NCBI GenBank assembly: GCA_021397845.1
Contig: CM038047.1
Location: forward strand, 38,127,710 to 38,191,709
DNA: 64,000 nt
DNA from: Areca catechu
Lineage: Eukaryota > Streptophyta > Magnoliopsida > Arecales > Arecaceae
Direction of reading: 5' to 3'
Shown: one piece after another, positions 1 through 10,569 of the stretch
Layout of the letters: each line of letters starts with the position of its first letter
Numbering within the stretch: position 1 is the first letter of the stretch
Translations under genes and position numbers: made by a program
Notes under the pieces: model-generated
What the model was told of the DNA's origin: nothing
Seen by the model: the letters and a program-made list of their open reading frames with translations, nothing else
Databases searched by the model: none

Positions 1-344
1 CCCTCCCCCTCTTCCGGAAAAATAAAAAAAAAGTGTAATTACAAAGATATATGTTAAATGTGTAATTATTTTTTGTGAAATTTATATGCCATGCTTGCAC
101 ACTATATTAAAATATTAGCACACAATGGTTTCAAACTTTAAGTGGAACTAATTTCCGATATGGATCATTGGGCTATTTTCACCTTTTTTTTATTTAGAAG
201 TGTTATGTTTAAGTGGTATTAAGTTGTTTTAAGGCTTATTAAAAAAAAACTTACAAAATATGATGACTTATGGATCAGGGTTTGCTTGATGGCGGGTTTA
301 ATGGTGCATTCTCTAGCATTTGGATCTATGTAATCATTTCATAG

Positions 345-396
<52 letters not shown>

Positions 397-1264
397 TTTT
401 CCAAGCATTACATGTATAAATGGCATAATTTTATTCGAGTAAATGCAATGTTTAGAATGTAAGACACCATATTATACAAATCTTGATTTATAATTCAGGA
501 AAATAAGAGTTAACAATTGATTATTTAATAAAAAATAAATTAATGTATAACAATTTAACAATATTTTGGATGGAAATTATTTCTTCTCCTCTAATGGTGG
601 GATTAATCATCTAACTTCGTTACAGCGCCTTTGATTCTTTGTTCCCATCCATACAATCCGTTCAAATCACTTACTATCCATCCATCTCATTTTGTCATGC
701 ATGGATGGTGACGCCTGATACTAATTAGAGTCATTGAATCTGCTATTTGATCAAAACAATCAATCCAAAAATTTTCATGAATCAAAAAATGATCCATACA
801 ATCAAACTCGTGACTCAATCCCCCCACCCCCCAACATTGCTACGGCATGCTAGCTAGAGTTGAAACAATTAGATATTGATCGAAGATAAATATATATGCA
901 AAAATTTATATCCATATTTATTTAAACATATATGTATAAAAATCGAATATAAGAAATGATACAACTGGATTTGGCTGGTCCAACCTGGCATCAAGGCTCT
1001 TATAACCAATGCTGAACATGTGTTAACTAGCCAAGATGACTCGGTCGCCCTATAGTGCCTTGCTACTTGGATATCAAATTATATGCTCTCCAACCCCTTG
1101 ACAGGATGCCAGCCATTGCCAGGTTTGTCCCTATCCACTCCAATCATGCGTGCTCCAGGATCGGATGCCATTAATGCTCGCTGCCTGAAGAGCATCCATT
1201 TGTAGGTATGTGCTGTGTCGATTATCCCTCTCTACTCCACCAACCATGATGTGGTTCTTGACAC
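1..1264. other. Left flanking non-coding DNA
   Basis: AT-rich sequence with no convincing gene on either strand. It holds a CT microsatellite and an AT-rich tract with several short poly-A/T runs. From about 960 to 1264 the composition is more balanced, and it appears to continue at 6606 on the far side of the copia insertion, so the insertion site was probably inside an older, unrecognised repeat. Confidence 0.6.
348..393. repeat. (CT)n microsatellite
   Basis: About 46 bp of uninterrupted CT dinucleotides. Confidence 0.95.
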
Positions 1265-1269
1265 AAGCA

Positions 1270-1554
1270 TATTGAATGACCAACACTAGCCCCTATCTAC
1301 ACCGATTGAGCGAAGAGTTTATCTTTGTTTGGTCTCTTAGTTTGTTTATTTTATTTGAACAATGAGTCTTTAGTTTTATCATTAGTTAGTTTTAAGAGTT
1401 CAATTTTAGTTAAAGTTTTAGTATTTTTATCATGTACGCTAGAGAAGGCTTTGATATAAGAAATTGAAAAGCATCAATGTTGGTGGTCGCAGCAACGTTT
1501 TTATTTTCTGATTTTTCCTGTCTTCCTCTCCGTGTGGTTGCATTTTGCTCTACA
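1270..1554 (+). repeat. 5' LTR of copia-1
   Basis: It matches 6316-6600 along its full length. It begins TATTG and ends CTACA and is followed at once by the primer site. The only differences from its partner are transitions. Confidence 0.95.
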
Positions 1555-1558
1555 AACT

Positions 1559-1574
1559 TGGTATCAGAACGAGG
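1559..1574 (+). promoter_or_regulatory. Primer-binding site of copia-1
   Basis: The sequence begins tggtatcagaac, the usual complement of the initiator-methionine tRNA 3' end, with one C-to-A-type difference from the common TGGTATCAGAGC. It lies four bases after the 5' LTR. Confidence 0.85.
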
Positions 1575-2249
1575 TCCTCTCATCGCTCATCATGGTCTCG
1601 AGGTAGATCGCAAGAAGGGCGAGGAAGAGGCTGAGAGGCAGGCCGTGCTTGATCGCCGCTGTGAGGAGGAGCGCCAGCGCATCCTCCACAACGCCGAGGC
1701 CACCAAGAAGCGCCAAAGACTTGGAACACGAGGAATCGAAAAGGGAGGAACAAGGATTTACATCCGAGCGGTGGAGACTTGGAACAGGACCGATCCCTGA
1801 TCCTCTCTTCATTGCATCTCCCGTCCTTGAAGAGCTGAGACCGATCCTCTACAGTTGAGGCCGGGAACGGTCGGTGGGAACCCGTCCGTAGCGAAGACGC
1901 TCCGGTAGGTGGAGCCAACGGAGGGCCGACCGTCGGAAGTCTCCTCGCCTCATGAGAAGAAGCAGACGGCGTCGATCGGAGTTCTGCTGCCTTCGCTCAT
2001 AACTCCACCGCCATGCAGGACCTCATCTCCCAACTCCATTCGCACGTCCATAAGGTTCTTGGTGGTGGAGGTCCCAAAGCTGTGAAGAGGAACAGGAGTC
2101 GGAACAAGCTCCTCTCGAGGGAGCGGATTGATCGTATCATCGATCCTGGATCGTCATTTCTTGAAATAGTTCTCCACGTGATCAGCGTTTCCTCATGTGA
2201 TCATTGTCTCACACGTGCCAGGTTCAAGGGAGCTCCATAACCAGCGATC
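1575..2249 (+). other. Leader between primer site and gag (copia-1)
   Basis: A 675-bp GC-rich untranslated leader. It contains short open stretches with charged low-complexity translations but no recognisable domain. It ends at the gag ATG at 2250. Confidence 0.6.
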
Positions 2250-3506
2250 ATGGGTGATCTTCACGTTGTTGGTGGCATCAAGAAGCTCAACAATCAGAAC
2301 TACAATTCCTGGTCAACCTGCATGATTTCGTATATACAAGCCCAGGATTTGTGGAAGGTTGTAAACGGCAACGAAACACGGCAACCTGATGAAGACACGA
2401 ACGGGACACCGCGAAAGTGGAAGATCAAGACGGGCAAGGCGATGTTTGTCCTGAAGACGACGGTCGAAGAAGACGTGCTGGACCATATTCGTGAGTTGAA
2501 GGCCCCCAACGAAGCATGGAATACTCTTGCTGTATTGTTCTCCAAGAAGAATGATACCAGGCTTCAACTTCTGAAGAGCGAACTACTGTCGTTGGCGCAG
2601 CGAGATCAGACAATCGCTCAGTATTTCCAAAAGGTGAAATCCTTGTGTCGAGAGATTTCCAAGTTGGATCCAGAAGCTCCAATCGACGATACCAGGATGG
2701 AGCGAATCATCATCCATGATTTGAAGCCTGAATTTAGAAGCTTTGTTGCTGCTATACATGGATGGCAAAATCAGCCATCACTTGTGGAGTTTGAAAATCT
2801 GTTAGCCGACCAAGAAGCCTTAGCCAAGCAGATGGGAGGAGTCTCGTTAAAAGGTGAAGAAGAGGCACTCTATGCCAATAGAGGCAAGAAGAACTCTAAG
2901 CAGCATGTTGCTAAAGGATCTAAGAAGAAGGATGATAAGGTGGAGAATCATCAGGGTGAAGGGAACTCTTGTGTAGGGGGCAGATCAAGGAACTCTGGCA
3001 ATGGTAAAAGGTTTGAAGGAAAATGCTACAATTGCAAGAAGAAGGGTCATATGGCAAAGGATTGCTGGTTCAAGAAGAAGGAGGTAGAAAGCAATGTTGC
3101 AACCTCAAAAATCGAGGATGAATGGGATACTGAGGCACTTTTCACTATAGCTGAGGTTGAGCAAGCCTTCACGGTAACAACTGTCACTGAAGTTGATTAT
3201 GAAAATGACTGGATTGTTGATTCAGGATGTTCAAATCATATGACCGGTGATAAGGAGAAGCTACAGAATATGTCTGAATATAAGGAAAGCCGGGTGATGG
3301 TGACAGCAAATAATTCAAAGCTGCCGATTGCTCACACTGGCAATACAGCAGTTGCTCTTCCTTGCAATAACAGTGAGGTACCGCTCCATAATGTCTACCA
3401 TGTTCCAGGGATGAAGAAGAATCTCCTCTCTGTGGCACAGTTGGCATCTTTTGGTCATGTTGTTGTGTTTGGCCCACAAGATGTCAAGGTGTATCGGGAT
3501 CTTTAG
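2250..3506 (+). pseudogene. gag plus protease start (copia-1)
   Basis: 418 codons from ATG 2250. The N-terminal two thirds is a copia gag (UBN2-type) with the usual start LNNQNYNSWSTCM. A CCHC zinc knuckle (CYNCKKKGHMAKDC) follows at about residues 260-273. The protease active site WIVDSGCSNHMTGD sits at about residues 324-337 with the D-S-G triad intact. Reading stops at TAG 3504-3506, although the same frame continues directly into the integrase region, so the stop is premature in a single polyprotein. The change fits a C-to-T mutation. Confidence 0.93.
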
Positions 3507-4748
3507 ATTGTCCAAGAACCAGTGATGAAGGGGTGGAAACTGGATTCAGTTTATGTGATGTCTGCCCAAACTGCCTATGTAGACAAAACCCGGAAAAATA
3601 AAACAGCTGATCTATGGCATATGCGGCTAGGACATGTCAGCTACTCCAAGCTTGATGTGATGATGAAGAAGGCGATGCTGAGGGGCCTTTCACAGCTTGA
3701 AGTAAGGACTGAAACGGTTTGTGCAGGATGCCAATATGAAAAAACACATCAGCTACCTTATGAGGTGTCCAATTTTCAAGCAAAGGAGCCCCTACAACTG
3801 ATTCATTCGGATGTGTTTGGACTAATCAAGCAGTCTTCCATCAGTGGAATGAAATACCTGGTGACCTTTATTGATGACTTCTTAAGGTATGTTTGGATTT
3901 ATTGCATGAAGGAGAAGTCTGAAACCTTCTCAAAATTTTGGGAGTTCAAGAAAACTGCAGAAGTGAAAACTGGAAGAACTGTCCACTGTTTACGGACAGA
4001 TAACGGGGGAGAGTACACCTCAAAGGAATTCCTGGATTTTCTTCAGAAGTACAGAATTCACCATCAATTCACTTGCGCCAATACTCCACAACAAAACGGC
4101 ATATCAGAAAGGAAGAACAGGCATCTAGCTGAAATATGTCGGAGCTTGTTTCATGCGAAGAATGTACCGGGTCGGTTTTGGGCTGAAGCAATGAAGACAG
4201 CAGTCTTTGTGATCAACCGGTTGCCTCAAAAAAGGTTATCCTTTCTTTCACCCTTTGAAAAATTATGGAATTCAAAACCTGCAGTAGGACATTTTCGCGT
4301 TTTTGGATCTGTGTGCTATGTATTTGTACCTGACCATCTACGCAGCAAAATGGAGAAGAAGGCTGTCAGATGTATTTTTGTTGGTTATGATAGTCAAAGA
4401 AAAGGGTGGCGGTGCTATGATCCAGTTACAGGAAGATGCTACACATCGCAGAACGTGGTATTTGATGAGGCATCTTCATGGTGGTTGGCGGACAAGAAGG
4501 AACTGCCAAGTTTGAATGTCTTTAAAGAAGATATGGAACCCTCACGTGTTCAGCTCAGTTCACAGCAATTTGAAGTTATAGAAAGTAGCGGTAATGGCGA
4601 GGAAAGAGTTGTTCAACACCCATGGCAGACAAGTGTTTATCAGAGAGTAGAAGAGGAGGATGGGCCATTACAGCAAAATATGCCGACTGCACTTAGAAGA
4701 TCAACCAGGATTAGAAAAACAAATCCTAAATATGCTAATCTGCAATAG
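3507..4748 (+). pseudogene. Integrase region of pol (copia-1)
   Basis: Open from the premature TAG to TAG 4746-4748 in the same frame as gag. It shows the GAG-pre-integrase zinc-binding segment (LWHMRLGHVSYSKL, then CAGCQYEK), the integrase catalytic core with LVTFIDDFLRYVWIY and LRTDNGGEYTSKEF, and a C-terminal linker ending RRSTRIRK just before the reverse transcriptase. It would insert the cDNA copy into chromosomes. Reading then shifts by one frame near 4743-4750, where the sequence resumes as a typical linker (EDLDTREPEIFEEA). Confidence 0.92.
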
Positions 4749-4750
4749 TA

Positions 4751-6089
4751 GAGGATCTGGATACAAGGGAACCAGAGATATTTGAAGAGGCTTCAGAGCA
4801 CTCGGAATGGTTCAACGCAATGAAGGAAGAGATTGCTGCACTTGATCGAAATCAGACCTGGGAGCTGATGGCCAAGCCAAAGGATGTGACGCCCATCTCG
4901 TGCAAGTGGGTGTACAAAATTAAGCACCATGTTAATGGATCAATTGAGAGATACAAAGCTTGTCTTGTAGTACGAGGGTTCTCCCAACAGTACGGGTTAG
5001 ACTATGATGAGACCTTTAGTCCTGTTGCAAAGCTCACAACAGTAAGAATTCTCCTGGCTTTGGCAATAAGCAGAGGGTGAAATTTATGGCAAATAGATGT
5101 AAGGAATGCTTTCTTACATGGAGAGCTAGACCGGAAAATTTATATAGAACAATCGCTGGGATTTCAAAGTTCTGAGCACCCTGAATATGTGTGCAAACTT
5201 TGGAAGGCACTCTATGGTTTAAAGCAGGCGCCGAGGGCCTGGTACAGGAAGATTGCTGAATTTCTTATTCACTCTAGATACCAGGTAACTTCTGCAGACT
5301 CAAGTCTGTTTGTCAAAGCTAGTGAAGGGAAAATAGCTGCCATATTAGTGTATGTGGAAAATTTAATTATCACCGGAGATTTTGAGAAGGAGATTATTCG
5401 AACCAAGGAAAACTTGTCGATCCGTTTTTAGATGAAAGAACTCGGACGACTGAAGCATTTCTTGGGTTTAGAAGTTGATCACTCTGATGAAGGGCTGTTT
5501 CTACATCAAAGGAAGTACTCCGAGAATTTGTTGAAAATATTTGGGATGCTCAATTGCAAACCGAGCACAACACCAATGGAACCTAATGCAAAAATCTGCT
5601 TTCAGGAAGGTAAAAGTCTGACATATATCACTATGTATCGGCAACTAATGAGCAGTCTTATTTACCTCAGTGTTACTAGGCCGGATATTTCGTTTGCTGT
5701 TGGGGTGATGAGCCGATTCATGCACAATCCAACGAACCTTCATCTGGAAGCAGCTCGGAGAATCTTGAGGTACGTGAAAGGGACGCTCGGTCATGGCATT
5801 ATGTACACAAAGAACAGCAGCTACAAATTGGAAGGTTATTGTGATGCTGACTATGCAGGTGATCTTGATACTTGGCGGTCAACTACTGGGTATGTGTTTA
5901 AGCTTGGATCTGGAGCAGTTTCATGGTGCAGTAAGAGACAGCCCACTGTCTCTTTGTCAACCATAGAAGCTGAATATCGAGCTGCTGCAATGGCATCTCA
6001 AGAAATTGCCTGGCTAAGGCAGTTGCTGGAAGATTTGTACCAGTTGGAAAAGGTGGAGTTCTCTTACAATGTGACAATCTGTCTACAAT
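4751..6089 (+). pseudogene. Reverse transcriptase and RNase H (copia-1)
   Basis: Three open pieces in one frame, separated by TGA 5078-5080 and TAG 5429-5431. The order is RT fingers (CKWVYKIKHH), palm (QIDVRNAFLHGEL, LYGLKQAPRAWY), the catalytic box, then RNase H (YCDADYAGD...STIEAEYRAAA). The catalytic box reads YVENLIITGD where the family has two adjacent aspartates, so both metal ligands are changed. Both stops fit transition mutations (TGG to TGA, CAG to TAG). At about 6070 the reading frame shifts again. Confidence 0.92.
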
Positions 6090-6303
6090 AAAGCTGGCAG
6101 AAAATTCAGTTTTTCATGCTAGGACAAAGCATGTGGAGGTTCATTATCACTTCATAAGAGAAAAGGTACTGCAGGGGGAGGTTGAGATGAAATATGTTCG
6201 AACAGAAGACCAAGATGCAGACCTGTTTACCAAGAGCTTGTGCGGCAACAAAGTTGAAGATCATTGTCGTCAGCTCGGTGTAGTAAAGAAATTAAGTGCT
6301 GGC
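6070..6303 (+). pseudogene. C-terminal end of RNase H (copia-1)
   Basis: This continues the RNase H domain in a new frame: IKLAENSVFHARTKHVEVHYHFIREKVL, then DADLFTKSL. That motif pair closes nearly every copia polyprotein. It ends shortly before the purine tract. Confidence 0.88.
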
Positions 6304-6306
6304 GTT

Positions 6307-6315
6307 GAGGGGGAG
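6307..6315 (+). promoter_or_regulatory. Polypurine tract of copia-1
   Basis: GAGGGGGAG directly abuts the first base of the 3' LTR. This is the expected plus-strand priming site, and its position fixes the LTR start at TATTG. Confidence 0.85.
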
Positions 6316-6600
6316 TATTGAATGACCAACACCAGCCCCTATCTACGTCGATTGAGCGAAGAGTTTATCTTTGTTTGGTCTCTTGGTTTGTTTATTTTGT
6401 TTGAACAATGAGTCTTTAGTTTTATCATTAGTTAGTTTCAAGAGTCCAGTTTTAGTTAAAGTTCTAATGTTTTTATCATGTACGCTAGAGAAGGCTTTGA
6501 TATAAGAAATTGAAAAGCATCAACGTTGGTGGTCGCAGCAACATTTTTATTTTCTGATTTTTCCCGTCTTCCTCTCCGTGTGGTTGCGTTTTGCTCTACA
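6316..6600 (+). repeat. 3' LTR of copia-1
   Basis: 285 bp, the partner of 1270-1554. It is followed by the target duplication aagca at 6601-6605. Confidence 0.95.
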
Positions 6601-6605
6601 AAGCA

Positions 6606-7062
6606 TGCCTGCAACCATCGGGATGTTCCAAACGCCACTCCTTTATAGCTCACACCATACCTTTTCCTATCTTTAGGTGTTAGGCACATGACTTATTCTT
6701 CAAGGACCCTCCAAGTAAGAGAAGCTAAGCTAAAGGCTATGGTAAGCGAGCTAATGGAAAAGGAGGCAAGGTAAAACAGAACCGAGAACCCTCACATCTC
6801 GAAGAGCTATTATCCGAAAAGCACACCCTAAAGCTTCCTGACTCCTTGAGCATCCACCTGAGTATCCATCAAGATTTTTATAAGCTTCTCTAAGCACTTT
6901 CGATCTTTCACAAAGTGTCCATGCCCCCCATAAATCCACTCTTTACTATGCCATCAGGGAAGCATACCTCATATGCACTGAGCACCTCTTCTCCTACATA
7001 TCTCATTCCATCTCCCTTCTTCTTCCTTCTTTGACTTTCTCTCCCTTTCTAAATTCTTACTA
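6606..7062. other. Unassigned non-coding DNA between two LTR insertions
   Basis: This continues the sequence broken by copia-1. It ends in a pyrimidine-rich stretch just before the solo LTR. No gene or recognisable domain was seen on either strand. Confidence 0.55.
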
Positions 7063-8612
7063 TGTTGGGATAGTTTTGATTATTACAAAATATTGAAACA
7101 TGAATACTATACTAATGCTTTTCAAAGGATTAAAAATAGTTTTGTAGAAATCTTTTCAATGAACAATTATCTGTTGAAAACCTTATAGATCTTAGAATAC
7201 TTTGCAAATTCATATATATTATTGAAAATTTCTTAAGGACTTTATGTAACAATTGGAATGTGTAGTAAGCTTTTATATATCTTTAGAAGTGTTTTTAAAA
7301 TATTGAAAGTCAATTTGTATTCTTTAATATCTTTTAGATGCTTTGAGAGATTATTTGTATCATGGAAAGAGTAAAGAGCTCATTATTATAATTAAATATG
7401 TTTAAATTTGTTGGAAAGCTCATTGGGAGGCCTCTTACAATTAGTGGTAAGGAAATATTAGAAATTCTGTAAAATCTGAAATGGTCAACTCCTATGTAAG
7501 AGCTAACTTTGTCATGGTATACAAATTTAGCACAAAATAGAAGAGCTGATTCTCATAATTAGAGCCTTCTCTCATAAAATAATAAAAACTTGATTTTTTG
7601 GGCACGGTTCATAAGAGCTGACTCTCAAAATTAGAGCATTCTCTCTCAGAAACAATAAAAACATATTTTTGGAGACAATTCAGAAGAGCCCTGTCTTGTA
7701 AGCTTTCTCTCTCAGAATAACAGAAATCTAAATTTCTGGTTACTGAGAAAATTAGCTGACTTCTTTCAAAAGAGCCGACTCTTATTCCATGGAATGTTAC
7801 AGTAACAGCTAGTACCAAAACTTATAAAATTAATTTTTCAAGATTTCTAGTAGCTATTTCTTAATTTCCAATGATTATAAATGAATAGAAATAACTTTAA
7901 ACTCATAGAAAAATATAAGAAGAAGTACAAAATGCAAGAATTAAAGTCAGAAAACAATAAAAAACTTTTGAAGAGCTTTCATTCCAATCATTGCAAAAAA
8001 ATAAACTCAAGAGTTACCATCTGAAAACTCAAGAGAAGCTTTACTCTTTTCTACATAACCTCTTGAAGCATTAAGTAAAAATATTAAAGAGCATTGAAGA
8101 GCAATCCTTGAAAACTTGAAGAGTTTATAAGAGGAGCTTCATCGATATACTCTTTGAGAGTTTATTTTATTACTCTATTTTTGTATATTTTGAGTTATTG
8201 TTTATTCCAGTAGGGAGCTAAAATTTGGAATTGGAATTGGATTTTGATTGGTTGACTTTGGAAAACCAATTAGATTGTTTGTAAGCCTATAAAATAAATA
8301 TTGTACTTGGATTTTGGTTTGTGAATCCATTGTAAAACAAATTGGCTATATTCTTACAAGAATATATTGAAAATCCCAAGAGATCATTGAATAGTGAACG
8401 TAGAAACTAGGATTGCTCTAAACTGCTATAAATTATATTATATTTGTGTGTCTAATTGTCTCTCTATTTCACTCTCTTATATTTCGGTATTTGCATACTT
8501 ACTTTCACATAATACTTGGCCTACACATTGTATTTGTTTTTTAAAAGCATATACTTATTTTATTTTTTGAAAATCTAATTCACTCTCTCTTAGGTTATCG
8601 GTCCGGGCAACA
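7063..8612 (+). mobile_element. Solo Sirevirus-type LTR (LTR-D)
   Basis: 1550 bp with no coding sequence. It starts TGTTGGGATAGTTTTGAT and ends with cggtccgggcaaca. Both ends match the Sirevirus 3' LTR that starts at 41203: the start is TGTTGATCCC followed by a similar block, and the common end block reads ttcac...cttaggt...gg-caa-ca. Flanks are tacta (7058-7062) and tactc (8613-8617), a target duplication with one mismatch. The middle carries degenerate copies of the GAGC(C/T)GACTC palindrome family. Loss of the internal region by recombination between two LTRs would leave this structure. Confidence 0.8.
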
Positions 8613-8886
8613 TACTCCATTCCAAATTTTAGAGGGAACTCCGAACTTCCTCTATTTGTTGGTCCAGGAGATTGCCTTATGCATCAACGGGTCCATCACC
8701 ATAAAACCTCCTGGGCGTGGGCCTTTTAACCTTCTTTGTCTTATAAAATTGATTCTTAGTGATAGGTTACCATGAGATCCAACTCCGTATCAGCAGTCAC
8801 CTCAACTTCAACCATCCAAAAGTTAAGCTTGAGCCAGTATCACTTCTCGGCAACAAGAAAAAAAATAAAATAAAATAAATAAATAA

Positions 8887-8888
<2 letters not shown>
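8613..8888. other. Short unassigned flank
   Basis: No gene or known element was recognised. It becomes A-rich toward the TA microsatellite. Confidence 0.5.

Positions 8889-8956
<68 letters not shown>
8889..8956. repeat. (TA)n microsatellite
   Basis: About 68 bp of alternating AT, preceded by an (AAAT)n tract. Confidence 0.95.
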
Positions 8957-8959
<3 letters not shown>

Positions 8960-9130
8960 TCCGATAATTAAACTTTATGATTATAGAACCGAAGATAAAA
9001 TTAAATAAATGATAAATTAAATTAATAATATATTCATATAATTATATATATTTTAAATAATAAATATTATTTAAAATTAAATAAAATTATAAATAAAATT
9101 AAATATTTATAGATCGGATAGTTATCTTTC

Positions 9131-9133
9131 AAC

Positions 9134-9181
<48 letters not shown>

Positions 9182-9288
9182 TTATATATATTTATATATA
9201 TATATTTATATTTATATTTATTTATTTATGAATCCGGAAATAGACACCGATATTTAAAGTTTGCGGATATGGATACGAAAAATGGAAC

Positions 9289-9334
<46 letters not shown>

Positions 9335-9402
9335 TTATTTATTTATGAATCCGGAAATAGATACCGATATTTAAAGTTTGCGGATATGGATACGAAAAAT
9401 GG
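9131..9402. repeat. Two-copy tandem duplication with internal TA tracts
   Basis: Unit 1 (9131-9285) and unit 2 (9286-9402) each start aacgtg, run through a TA tract and an (ATTT)n tract, and end in a near-identical 60-bp block that includes gaatccggaaatag and tttgcggatatgg. The units differ mainly in the length of the TA tract. A third aacgtg at 9403 begins the unique promoter sequence. Confidence 0.9.
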
Positions 9403-9700
9403 AACGTGACGGTCCATTTTCACCCTCGGCGTCAGGCGCCGTCCGAAAGCCGCACCAATCGCCGCACAGATGTTCCCTGGTCACCGCGAACCCCGCGCAG
9501 GTACACCCGAAGAATATTAGACCCAACGGTCACAATCAAAAAATATTCAAACCCAGACGTACAATATTCTTCTCTGTGCGGCAACGACACGTCAGCGCCC
9601 GCAAAAGCGCGGAGCCTGAGGGGGCTCCACCGGTGCGCCCCGACACCTCCCACTCCCACTAAAAGAAGTCGATCTCTCTCTCTCCCTCCTCCCTTTTTAA
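9403..9700 (+). promoter_or_regulatory. Probable promoter of the AFG1-like gene
   Basis: A sharp change to GC-rich sequence directly upstream of the gene. It contains an ACGT core in gacacgtcagc near 9588, a known bZIP-type element context, and pyrimidine patches (ctctctctctccctcc) near 9672, common near plant transcription starts. The transcription start was not located. Confidence 0.55.
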
Positions 9701-10569
9701 TTCCCGGAAAGTTGGTTGCTAAAGGTGGAAGCCAATCAACTTCGTCGAACGGATAAGAAAAGCCGGTCTTCTCCTTTCGTCGGAGAACTCCATAGGTGCT
9801 CTGAAATCCTCTGCTCGGATTTAGGGGAAGTTACGGTTGGGGCTCTGGTGGTGGCTTGAATCGGAGGAGGAGATCCCCGTGGAATCCGTGGATTCTGTTT
9901 TAGATTAATTTGTGGAGTCGTCCTTTTCGAGCCGACTGGAATTTGGCTGACACGAGTTTCTCTCGATTCCGGATTTCTGGTGCGCATATGCCTCTCTCTC
10001 TCTCTTTTTGGGCCTTTTGTTTTTTTTTAATGATTGAGGATATTGATTTTTCTTTTTCGAATTCCCGTTTGATTTTTTTTTTCTGAATTATTTTGTTGGG
10101 ATGATGGAAGAATATGTTGATTTGATTCGGAACTGGTGGTTGTAAGCGGCTTTTTTTAATCCTTCTTTAGCTCAATTTTTTTTTTTTTTTTTTTTTGGAC
10201 TCTTTGAACAATCTTATGTTAAAGTTCTTGATTTTCTTTAATTCATTATTGTTGTCGATGTTTTATGATTTAATGCCCGAGTTATCAGCATGTTTCCTAT
10301 ATCAACTTCTTTGTTTTTCTCATCGAAAAAAAAAAAAAAAATCCTTTGTTTTGATGGCTTTGCATGCTTTTCTCGGATCATATCCTGGCTTTCGCTTCGT
10401 AAGGTGCAATTTTTCCTTGCTAGTTGGTAAATAAAAAGAATTGGGATGATGCGCTGAAGTTTCCAAATACCTGATATTTGTACATTTCTTACCTTTTTTT
10501 GTGTTGGGTATTTTTTTGTAGCTTAGCTGCTGATTGAAGTTGCAGAACAGTACTTTGCTGTTGGTGAAG
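9701..10569 (+). other. 5' leader of the AFG1-like gene, probably with a leader intron
   Basis: GC-rich up to about 9990, then T-rich like a plant intron, ending in tttttttgtag near 10521. This fits a non-coding first exon, an intron of about 0.5 kb, and a short second leader segment before the ATG at 10570. The donor site was not fixed. Confidence 0.5.

Larger units (their letters stand above)
1265..6605 (+). mobile_element. Full-length Ty1-copia retrotransposon (copia-1), dead
   Basis: A complete LTR retrotransposon of 5331 bp between target duplications (aagca at 1265-1269 and 6601-6605). It has two 285-bp LTRs, a methionine-tRNA-type primer site, a gag-pol region in the Ty1-copia order (gag, protease, integrase, reverse transcriptase, RNase H) and a purine tract abutting the 3' LTR. 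The LTR ends are TA...CA rather than TG...CA. I count 15 differences between the LTRs, all transitions, about 5.3 percent. The polyprotein carries three in-frame stops and two frame changes, and the reverse-transcriptase catalytic box is altered, so it cannot move on its own. The clade within copia was not settled. Confidence 0.95.

Noticed and set aside
9134..9409. Open frame of alternating Tyr-Ile residues
   Set aside because: It is only the translation of TA microsatellites and the duplicated block.
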